Assembly: GCF_016802725.1 (NCBI RefSeq)
Contig: NC_052669.1
Coordinates: 20,737,770-20,801,769 of the forward strand
Length of the DNA stretch: 64,000 bases
From: Solenopsis invicta
Lineage: Eukaryota > Arthropoda > Insecta > Hymenoptera > Formicidae
Direction of reading: 5' to 3'
Below the pieces are notes generated by a model. It did no database searches. It was not told the origin of the DNA and saw only the letters and a program-made list of their open reading frames with translations. The position numbers and the translations under genes are program-made. Shown here one piece after another: positions 9,665 to 19,500 of the stretch (position 1 is its first letter; the number at the start of each line of letters is the position of its first letter).

Positions 9665-11375
9665 AATTAATATATGCTGATATTCTTTGTTCCATTGGGC
9701 CACCAATCTGCTACTAATACAAATACACTAGCAAAGATCAATCTTTTCCAGTTTCGAACACTTTAACAAAATTTCGGAACATATGTCAGGGTTTACTTAG
9801 GATATACGCCTGACAAATTTAAGTATTTTAAGTTTTTGCACAGCAACAGTGCTCTCAAATCATGATTGGTGAGTGCATAACAGAATTCCAAGTTGATATT
9901 TTCCAAACGTTGACAGGAGGCTAACAATCTATGGAAGCTATCACTATTCCAATCGTTGCTTATACATCTGTTGCAAACAAGTTATGATTATATACAGTTC
10001 TTCAATCGCGAATAAAAACGTACAGCTGTTTCAAAATGCATGTAAGACAGCAAACAGATCGAATTTTCAATGAAAATATGGTAATATGTATTAAAAAAAA
10101 AAAAAAACTGTCACATACCACCCAATATTCAATTCCTGTAAATTCTTACAATCAGCAAGAGCATCAATATCTTACCATGTAACAAAGTTTTCTCCTTTGA
10201 AATTTATGCTTTTCAAATTTGGACATGTATTTTTCAACTCTACTGCAACTATATCTATATCTGTTAGTACGTCTGCTATGTTCAAGTCACGCATCTGTCG
10301 ATTTGTTTTTAGTACATTACAAAGAGTATAAGCTTTTATATCTCGTATTTTTTGAAGATGTAAACGTTCAAAAAATTCGAGTCTTTCGAGATACGAAATT
10401 CCATCGCTGGTTACATCTTCACAGTAATTTAGATCCAATTCTAATATATCTAATATATCTAATATTCTAATTATATATATAAATTAATCATATACATTTT
10501 ATCTGTAATTTTAACAATTATATTTACATATATACATACCTTTCAAATTTTTAGATATCTCTGAAATTTTACGTATAGCCAAGTCATTGATAGAACGACA
10601 GTAATTTAGTTTCAGGTGCGTTTAGTGACTGCCACAAATGTCAAGAAATACAATAAATTCCAAAGCAAGAAATAAACAAAATGACAAATCCAATTGTGAC
10701 AAATATTTGCATCTGGGAGCAAAATAACAAGATTTAATAGCTACATCAGAATTCCAATACGTAAAGTGTATATCTCTTATGTTCAAGTTTTTGTAAAACA
10801 AAGAGTCTCGTGATAAAATATTCAAACGTTTATTGACTTCACTCACGCAACACAATGACTTTAAATTTAATTTTTTAAATATTTTTAATATTATTTCATT
10901 CTGCAAAAATAAAATATATAACGTTAGTACATGAGATAATATTAACAGTAAATATTATTGTGATAAATAGATTTCTTAAAATACTTTACTGGAAGCATAG
11001 AAAAATTGGAATGTGATAGCTCCTTGGATTCATCCGAAGAGAATTGACTATTTCCTTTAAACTCTTTACATTTTGATTCATCTTTTAGCCAAGAGCATCG
11101 ATTATATTCTTGTTTAGGAGATTGAGATACTTGCTTATATCCAGGTTCATACTTGTGAAAACTCTCTGTATTTCTGCAAATAACATTTGAACAAATTAAT
11201 TTTTATTTAAAAAAAAATAAAGAAATATTGAATTTATTATTTAAAGTCCATGATTATACTTTTTAGAAATAATGCAATATTTACGAAATTCCATTTGAAA
11301 GTAATATATATCCTCGTGGATAATATTATTTGGTATATGAGGAATTTCCACTGGAATCCATCTATTACATGTTCT
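9665..11375 (-). pseudogene. FBXL4-like F-box/LRR pseudogene
   Basis: A decayed copy of FBXL4, an F-box protein with a discoidin-like N-terminal domain, an F-box and leucine-rich repeats (in the known family it acts in SCF ubiquitin ligase complexes). Exon-like blocks on the minus strand: about 11291-11375 (RWIPVEIPHIPNNII, end of the discoidin region), 10990-11173 (linker ending MLP), 10540-10900 (F-box NEIILKIFKKLNLKSLCCV, then the first LRR), 10119-10440 (LRRs LEFFERLHL and RQMRDLNIA) and about 9665-9967 (LRRs LASCQRLENINLEFCYALTN, then VAQWNKEYQHI). Splice sites mostly survive. Lesions: TAA at 10622-10624 where a Leu codon is expected (CGSH|THL), TAA just after 10176 in place of a Gln, a frameshift near 9815, and a TAG near 9740. 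At least two stops fall before the LRR core, so no full product is possible. A working paralogue is presumably elsewhere in the genome. Confidence 0.85.
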
Positions 11376-11944
11376 GAAATACTCGATGTGTTTCAATAAA
11401 TAATTTAAAAAATATATATATATATATATTTTACTACATATATATTTAATTTAAATACGTAGATGCTTGAACTAAAGAAGTTCAATCAAGTTGAAAAATT
11501 TGGTCAAGTTAACAACTTTCTTTTTTTTCAGTGTAAACGACAATATTTGGGAAAAGGAAAGATAGGAAAATAAAATAAAGCATTTGTTATTTAATAATAA
11601 ATATTACTCATTTCCTTATATTATCAATATTATTAATTGTATTTATATATTTATATTATTTATTAATTATTTATTTCTTTCTTTCATTTTTATTTCATTT
11701 TATATATACCTGATTATTTTATTTATACTATTCTTTTTTTATTTTTTTATATAACAAATGCATATAAATCTATTTATGTAATTCCAGAATTATATATTAA
11801 ATTCTAATCTATTCTAATCTATCTGTTTTAAGGCAATAGATTTATGAAATATAATATATGTAATGATTTATCGTAATTTGATATAAATACCCTTTCATTA
11901 TATTCGAAGTAAAAGTTACAGATCGATTGCTTTAGTTATAAAAG
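11376..11944. other. Very AT-rich region with (TA)n
   Basis: An (AT)n run near 11412-11430, long T/A stretches, and a short piece (11466-11545) with TTCAATCAAGTTGAAAAATT and a CAGTGTAA end. That end resembles one arm of the palindromic repeat at 38810-38988. No gene is visible. Confidence 0.5.
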
Positions 11945-12321
11945 TTTATTCATCATTCACCGACCGATACGTAACAGTGGAGTTTTTCTGCAACGTCGCT
12001 TCGATGATTCTGTAACAAATAAATGTAAAATCCGAATTAAAACAGGATATAAAAGGCATTCAATATTTAAAAAATATTTACGGCATATGATTTTTATATA
12101 TTCTTCAAGTAAATGTTTAATTATAAGAATAATCATGTCGTTTTTTTAGAATACTTTATCTACAAACTTTTATAGGATTTAATAATTCAAAAAAAATTTT
12201 TTTTCTTATTTTTATTTTTTAAATATTCAATTAAAAAATTAGCAATACTTCCGCGCGTAAAATATAATATATAAATAAATTATATTACCGCATGTTGCTC
12301 TGCCGGCGCCCGATGCCTCAT
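11945..12321 (-). other. Candidate tiny two-exon transcript (29-codon ORF), uncertain
   Basis: An ATG at 12319-12321 opens 11 codons to a donor (GCG|GTAATA, exon ends at 12289). A plausible acceptor (TTTGTTACAG, exon starts at 12009) then gives 18 more codons to a TGA at 11953-11955, and an AATAAA follows at 11945-11950. The protein of 29 residues matches nothing I know and has no signal peptide. The splice and polyadenylation signals make a terminal exon plausible, but this could equally be the 3' end of a longer minus-strand gene from the GC-rich block at 12.65-13.5 kb. Confidence 0.2.
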
Positions 12322-12649
12322 AATAAGACTCCTCCTCCTCTCAGATTGTCCGGATTTTCAGCATCAAACAATATTTTTTCTTGATATAACACTCGCGAAA
12401 GTAGATCGTGACGATACTATGCATCACACTCTCAAAATCAAAGCAAAAGATGCAATAACGCGAGATTTTATTAACGAAAACATCTAATAAATATTGCACT
12501 AAATATTTAATAAAGATCCCTATTTTTGATAAGGACGATACGCGTAAGCAGATTTAACAAATGATACGAGAGTTCGTAATGATACGAGAATTCGATGCGA
12601 CGGAAGTAAATCTCGCTAACAGTATAAAATCGTTGAATTGAGACCGCAT

Positions 12650-13541
12650 TAGTTGAGGCGTACGCTACTAACTGGCGAACGGGCTGTTGACCGCGGCGCA
12701 AGGTCAACGTTCGACAAGGCCACGCCGCGACGTACTACGCATCACGTGCACGTGCACGTGCCGTCTAGTCTACTTCGCCAGACGCTTCCCCCACTACCCC
12801 CACTACTCACGCTTGGCGCGCGGCGGCTCGACCATCTCCGCCGCCGTTCGGCAATCGTCGTTGAGCTGCCGCAGCTCCGGCATCGCAGCGCCACTAGTGC
12901 CGACGTTATCGTCGCCATGTTGCGTAGTACTGCGCTATATTTATCGTTTCACCGGTTGTCGGACGTTACAACAAAGCGTTTCCGTGCTTCTCGCGTGTTC
13001 CAAACCCGAATACGGTCTCGAGAGTGTCGATGTGATTGCGAACGAGTATTCTGATACGCAGTGAATCGCAGTGTCGCACGTAGATGTGATCGCGAGTATC
13101 GTGTGTGCTTGTTGCGTAGCTATGTCAAGTTTGCGCGCGCAAACGTGTTCGCTGGAATAGGATGCTTTATTCACGCGGTAAAATATCGCGAATGTCAAGT
13201 AAAGCGTTACTAGTCGCCGTGCGATCATATTGAGTTCAAGATTTGTAATCGGGAGTGAGTTTGTCTCATTTTATCTACGCGAGCATCCATTCAAACAACT
13301 CTCGCCGCTGTCTCGGGTGATGTGACCCATTGGCCGCTAGTTTCTCTTTCACAAATTTAGTTCCTGTTGATATTCTCGCGTGCATTTCGTCTTTTATTCG
13401 CGTTCGCGTCCGTGTGTAATGTATTATCAGCGTAATATCGAGAGTGTCGAATCGGGCAATCGTGTATACGGTTGTGTGTACGTTTCGAGAACAACAGGGC
13501 GAGCTGTCAGCAGACGACGTCGACATCCGTGAAGCAACTGG
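12650..13541. promoter_or_regulatory. GC-rich promoter-like block, possibly with a plus-strand 5' UTR exon
   Basis: A CpG-rich block of about 900 bases, including an alternating GTGCACGTGCACGTGCACG-like tract near 12745-12760. It contains several overlapping open frames on both strands, none with family resemblance. At 13541 a donor-like CTGG|GTAAATG occurs on the plus strand. Together with the ATG-bearing exon near 15000, this suggests the promoter and 5' UTR of a plus-strand gene. A bidirectional role with the minus-strand candidate at 11.9-12.3 kb is possible. Confidence 0.4.
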
Positions 13542-13734
13542 GTAAATGTTTGATTAATTATTGCATTTCTGCGTTTTTCTAGATATATTTTTATAATTTA
13601 AGAAGTGTAAAGCCCTTTTTAGACAATCTGTAATTTTTGACAGAGTTGGAAACAGAATTCTATTTATAATTTTATATAGAAAACGTTTGAACAAACAAGT
13701 AACTTGCACCTGGAACCAAGATATGGTTGTGTAG

Positions 13735-14092
13735 AATGTGTAGATGATCAAATATGACAGGCTATGTTCTGATATACACTGCCACTATTGAAAATGTATA
13801 GTTCAAGTCACATATACTATAGATTTTCAGTACTGGCAGTGAATTTCGGTACACAGTCACAGTAAATTATGTCATTTACAATTCACGAGTATTCATACAC
13901 TGTATTTATACATTTCATGAAACATGCACAGTGTATAAGTACTCATGAATTGTAAATGACAATCTACTGTGACTGCGTATCAAAATTTACTGCCAGTATT
14001 AAAAATCTATAGTATAAGTGACATGAACTATAGATTTTCAGTACTGGCAGTGTATATCGGAGCACAGTCTATCATATTTGATCATCTACATT
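13735..14092. mobile_element. Palindromic MITE-like element (about 360 bp)
   Basis: The outer ends are inverted copies: TGTAGATGATCAAATATGA on the left, its reverse complement on the right (14069-14090), followed inward by CTATGTTCTGATATACACTG and its mirror CAGTGTATATCGGAGCACAG. Further mirrored blocks (ACTATAGATTTTCAGTACTGG, TCATTTACAATTCA) run almost to the centre. There is no coding capacity. A truncated relative lies at 24327-24395. Confidence 0.8.
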
Positions 14093-14099
14093 TGGTCTA

Positions 14100-14980
14100 A
14101 ACTAAAATGTTGCTTAACCCTGCTATATTGAATTTTGAAAGTTTGATTACAGATGCATAGAATCAGACCCCAAACATTTTTGAAGCAGGCCTGGCAAACT
14201 GTGACTCGTTGGCTGTTCTTCTCCAGGAATATGTTCAGATTCTTTATGAAGTATTCCCTAGGTATCACTTTATCATTATTTACTAAATGTTAGACAATGA
14301 TAAAACAACATCTGAGGGACACTCAGGAAAGAATCTGAACTTACAAGCAGTTTACCTGCTGACCTGCTTTGAAGTATGAGTTTATTAAAATTAAAAAAAA
14401 TTTACATTTGGTTTGTCATATTAGATCCACCATTTTGAAAGTAAATAATGATTTTTTTTTTTTTTTAATAAATAGCCCTTACATTGATCTTTAAAATGAG
14501 CTCAAAAAGGACTCGCTATCTCAATTTTTGTAGAAGAGACATGCATTTTTTACTTTAAACTTATTATTTTATGAAGTTTTGATAAAGTATGCAGATCAAG
14601 AGAGGAAGCCTTTAAGAATGTTGGTCTTTTGTAAAGAGTTTTATTTTTTATGTTTAAAATTAATCCAGGAAGAAGTTATTATCTTTATTTTTGTGAAAGA
14701 TATAAATTTTTGAAGATTTGGCACATACTTATATGTGCCACCAGGCACGAAAAGGTTAAGGATGTATCTTAAATGAGTTATATCTCAAAACATTACTAAT
14801 AATATAAAAATTTATAGAATATTCTTGTATTATACGTTTGAGTATGTATGTAAAATTTGAGCACAATTTACTTATTGGTTTAAAAATTATTAAATTTTTT
14901 GTTCACTCTTGTTTCTTATGTAAAATCACGTTTAAAATCATAAATTCTATTTGAATAAATATATTTATTATATTTTCAGA
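14100..14980. other. AT-rich sequence, presumed intron
   Basis: No coding or repeat signal beyond poly-T/poly-A runs. It lies between the donor-like site at 13541 and the acceptor near 14981 of the candidate plus-strand gene. Confidence 0.4.
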
Positions 14981-14981
14981 A

Positions 14982-15021
14982 TTTGGAAGGAGAATGCAGT
15001 CACAGCAACAACAACAACACT
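14982..15021 (+). CDS. Candidate first coding exon of an unidentified plus-strand gene
   Basis: A good acceptor (TATATTTTCAG) is followed by a short leader, an ATG at 14994, ten codons (M-Q-S, five more Q, H-S) and a strong donor (TCG|GTGAGTG). Acceptor, start codon in context and donor within 45 bases are unlikely to coincide by chance. No continuing exon was recognised before the minus-strand receptor gene, so the next exon must be far away, or this is a false positive. Glutamine-rich N-termini of this kind are common in insect regulatory proteins; no identity is offered. Confidence 0.35.
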
Positions 15022-16563
15022 CGGTGAGTGCATTAATTCGACAATTAATTACAATTAGCTGACTAACTTAAAGTGAAATATCAGGATGTCCACTACCTGA
15101 AAAAACCTGCAAAGTCAGAGATTGAGACTGTGCCTCCTAGAATCAGGGATCCTAAAAATTTTATTGTTAATTCTGGAAATTTTGTATCATTCTAAATTAA
15201 CATTGTATGTTTTATCATCGTTCGAATTCTGTACTGCTGTACTTCTGATAGCTAGATACACATACATATTGGATAAACAGGTTATTGTGTGGCATTAATA
15301 TGATTTCTGAATTTAATATTCAGATCTCAATCGACTTTTCTTTGTGATTACACATGTAAAGAATATTAAAGAGCGCGTGTAAAATAAAATAAATTTATTT
15401 CAAAGCTACATTAAAAAATTCTCTTACCTGGAATTTGAATAAAAATTCTTGGAAAATCCTGGAATTTTCAGGGAATGAATTTACAAATTTTGAGTGGACA
15501 TCCTGCTAAAGTTTCTAAAAATTTAGCTACAGATCTGAAAATAATTTTATTGGCTTTTCAAGATGATTATGTAAGTCGCTTAATTTGGTTGCAGAAAAGT
15601 CAAAGTTTTTTGCATTTATTATTATTGTTAAATAGCTTACATAATTATTTTGATAATCTAGCAAAATTATTTGTATATAAATTTGTAGCTAAATTTTTAT
15701 ATATTTCAGTAAAATCGTTTTTTTTGGAATCAACGATAAACGAGAATACGTCTCGAGAAATATATGAAAGATTCGTTTTTTATCTTTATTCTGCGATTTA
15801 TGCTTATTCTTTACATTATGAGTAACAGTAAAAATTTTATTTTCATATGTATCAATATACAAAATAACAATAATATTTTTATAGTCTTCCCATAAACATT
15901 ACGAAATTATAGCTTCAACAATAAAATCATTAATTGCGCAATTCTTTATCTGAATGCCTGTAGTTATAGTATTAACAGACATTACAGCGATATCAGCTTA
16001 GGATTGTCAGTCTGGTTTTCAATAAAAGATAATAAATCGCGGCTTCTCCCTGGATAAATCTCGCATAATAAAGAATGTATATGTGCTGTATCTTTGTCCA
16101 TTTGGAAGAGTTCCTCGACACTTGTTTGAATTCTATCGACATAGAGATTCAAACGTTTTATGATTGATCGTTATTTCTCAAGTAATAGGCAGAATATGTT
16201 TCATGTATTTAATACTCACAGTATTAAATTGGCCAAAAAATAATTATTATTCAGAGCATTAAAATTACTATTGCCAGTGTTTTTAATATTCAAAATAAAT
16301 TATTAATCACTGGCTTTCGCCGGTATTAAATTTCTGTAAAGAAAGATCAATTAAATTAAAATAAGATTGAGTGCGACAGTCTATTGCCAAGCAATTTATT
16401 AATTTTAATTCACTCTATTGTCATACTTTTTATTGATTATTATACATTTGTTACTAATTGTGTATATTCTTGATGAATTATTTATTGTACAGATTAATAT
16501 CCATTAAATCAAATCTGACAACGTGCGATTATTAAATATTTTTATTATCGTGAAAGGGTGAGT
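15022..16563. other. AT-rich region with one MITE-like copy
   Basis: No gene is seen. The piece 15505-15727 belongs to MITE family A (listed separately) and explains the open frame there. The rest is unremarkable. Confidence 0.5.
15505..15727. mobile_element. MITE family A, copy 1 (ends eroded)
   Basis: The left arm (CTAAAAATTTAGCTACAGATCTGAAAATAATTTT with small differences) and the right arm (AAATTTTTATATATTTCAGTAAAATCG) are inverted copies. This is the palindromic family described at 30969-31220. The outermost GAAAGAACG ends are degraded. Confidence 0.65.
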
Positions 16564-19500
16564 TTATCGCACAGACGCGATGACCCTTTCCAGATCTACA
16601 TCGCCGATAATTGGTGCAAACAATTCTTCAGCCAATTCTCGAGAACAACATCCAGTAAGAACTGGTAGAACAAATAGAATCTTTGCCAGTTTGTTTTCGC
16701 GATCATCTCGCTGTTGAAGATGTCGTATTAGAACTTCCACAGCATTATTTCTCGCCTGCGACATTACGTGGAAACCGTTGGTAGTATCGGCAATCTCTGC
16801 AATTTAGAACGATATCGTGTTATAGTTGTACTTTTATCGTTGAGAAATTTTATGTCGTTACAGAACGCATATCCGTCGAAAAGTTATGGCTTTTATGCAT
16901 AGATATCTACGTATCTAATCTATATACACGGAAAGAACGGTTCCGCTAATGTATCTAAAAATTTAGCTGGATATTATACATGTCTGTAAACAATTTTGTT
17001 GCGTTACTATTAAAATAATAATGATGTACGTCCAAAGCTGATTGCTAGAATTTCAAAACTTTTCGCTCATCATGCTTGGACATCCTTCATAATTATTTTT
17101 ATCTAACAAAATTATTTTCAGATCTATATTTTAAGTTAAATTTTTAAATAATACAGCAAAATTATTTTTTCCATATGCTGATATCTGTTTAGCTTTTATT
17201 TACCGGGACGACACAGCGCAAACGTGTCTAAAATACACAATTCGACGTCGTCGAGTTGCAGTTTTGCGATCGCGCTGCGCGTTGCGATTATGCAGGCTGA
17301 GGCGCTATCTTTACTCGATGCACCTTGTCCTCGTATGTTCATCAAATCTACCGGCCACGTGGCTGCGCGTAAAACAAAAAGTGCGGACCATCCGCGACGA
17401 AGAATCTTGTTTTGCTCTTCTACATCCAATAATGAAAAATCTTGATGGCGGCGTGCGTTACGAATAGCAGCCAGGAATATTTGCGCGGATACCTCGTACT
17501 GTAAGGCCGTACCTACGTATAATATAGAATCCAACTAAATTATTGTAAAAAATGTACATTGCGTACAATGATTATAAATGCATTACTTCGCAAATCAAAA
17601 TTTCTCTATGTAACCACTGAAGCTAGTTCAGAAAAGAATTGGGGAGGGAGAGGTTTCTTTTATATTTCATTAGAAATATAGCAATGATTAGATGCTTATG
17701 ACAAGCCGTTTTACTTTTTATTATACCAGACAAAACAGGCGCGCGCTACAAGACCTATATTACATAATTTCATACAAATTACAAATTGAATATTACATTA
17801 TTAATCCCTCAATACAGATAGTCAAAATATGCGATCTCCGCGAACGGCTGTCATTTACGAAGTAAGCACTGAATGAGAACCAATCAGCATATTGGAAAAG
17901 CGACAATAGATTTCGAGATTTCGAGTATCGATGCAATACACCTTTTCAGATAGCGATAGAATTTCAGTTTTTCGTGATAAGTGTAAAAGACATTGTTATT
18001 CGTGGAAAATAATTTTCGCATTTGAATGGACACATATGCAATTATGGGATACGATTCGATATCGGAGACCGTTGCAATGTGCACTCTGACTTCTCGTAAC
18101 GTTATCGGTTCAGTGAGACCATGTCTCATTGGACTTAGCGTTTAACCGGCCGATCAGCTGGATTAACCACGATTTGTGAGCATGTCGCGGGTTGACGAAA
18201 GCACCCCAGAAAGTGCGTCTCCTTTAAGTGACTTGCTGCCGGCGACTATGGCTTGTAAGATACAAGTGTCGTGCGAATCGTGGTTAAGAAAGCTTAGTCG
18301 GCGTTAGACGTGCGTTAAACGTAATATAAAAGGCAGAACACATTTGCAACGAGCTCACTATTGATCCCGTATCCAGCGGGTTCGAATTTTTAAGTCGTTA
18401 TTTCGCGAATCGGGTAACAAGCAATGTCTCTTACATTTGCCACGAAGAAAATGCTTGTAGCGATAAATAATTTAATACTTTTTTAATACTGAAACCTTTT
18501 TTTATTTTCTATATATAATTCTTATTTTTATTATATAGGCAAAATAGGTGCGCGCTACAAAGCTTCTAATATTACATAATTTCATATAAATTACAAATTG
18601 AATGTTACATTATTAAGCCCTCAATATACGTAGTCAAAATATGCGATTTCCGCAATGACAGCCGTTCATGAAGTAAACGCTGAATGAGAATCAATCAGCA
18701 CATCAGAAAAACGACAATAATATACTTTGAGATTTTGAGTATCGAAGCAATGCACTTTTTCAGATATAGGAGGAATAGCATAAAAAGAGTGTCGTGTATA
18801 AAAAATTGTCTAAAAAGAATTAAATAATTCTTATTAACGAATTAAAATTATATTAAGATACGTATAGAAATACCGAATTATTGTTATGTCGCAACATCAT
18901 TTTAATACATTGTTATTATGCTATAACGACATAATATTTTAATGAATTAAAATTATATCGCGACATAATCATAATTATAGTTAAAATTATATGCATAAAA
19001 ATAATTTTGTATTTCTATTACGGTTTGACATAATTTTAATTTTAATAAGAATTATATATAATTTTTTTTTTAAAGAGTTTTACATAATACAAAATTTATC
19101 CATAGATACTTGATAGATTTTATCGATAGTTGGCTAACTTTAATATACATAATATAATTTCAAAGAATTAAAATTACCGGATGATATAATCCTCGTTGGC
19201 TGTGCATGGCGCGATATGGCAGGAAGGAAAATATTCTCTCTGTTATCAGACTCGTATAACGTCTTCATCAGTAAAGTATTGTTCAGTGTAGGATTTTTGA
19301 AAGGCAGATATATCTCGGAATTATTAAAGCGTGCGCAAAAAGTCGTTGATGGCTCGACTCTGGGCTTCCAGGTGACGTTAGAATTGTGCGGATTTGAGAG
19401 CGTATTATTTCGAGCACGCGGCCCTCGTTCTTCCTGCACCGCTGTGAAAATACTTTAAAGATTCAATATATTGTAAAAATATAAAGTATATCTCTTTTGT

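Larger units (their letters stand above)
17513..19177. other. Third long intron of the nuclear receptor gene, with repeats
   Basis: The intron between the hinge exon and the first ligand-domain exon. It contains a duplicated 240-bp unit (17718-17957 and 18528-18770) and a palindromic element (18810-19078). The open frame at 17884-18129 falls partly in the duplicated unit and has no family resemblance. Confidence 0.7.

Noticed and set aside
10441..10470. Tandem ATATATCTA units next to an FBXL4-like exon as a repeat array
   Set aside because: Only three short AT-rich units forming the acceptor tract; too small to call.
12653..13064. Overlapping 125-133-codon plus-strand frames
   Set aside because: Both are Arg/Ser/Thr-rich and open because of GC content; they lie in a promoter-like block and no splice structure supports them.
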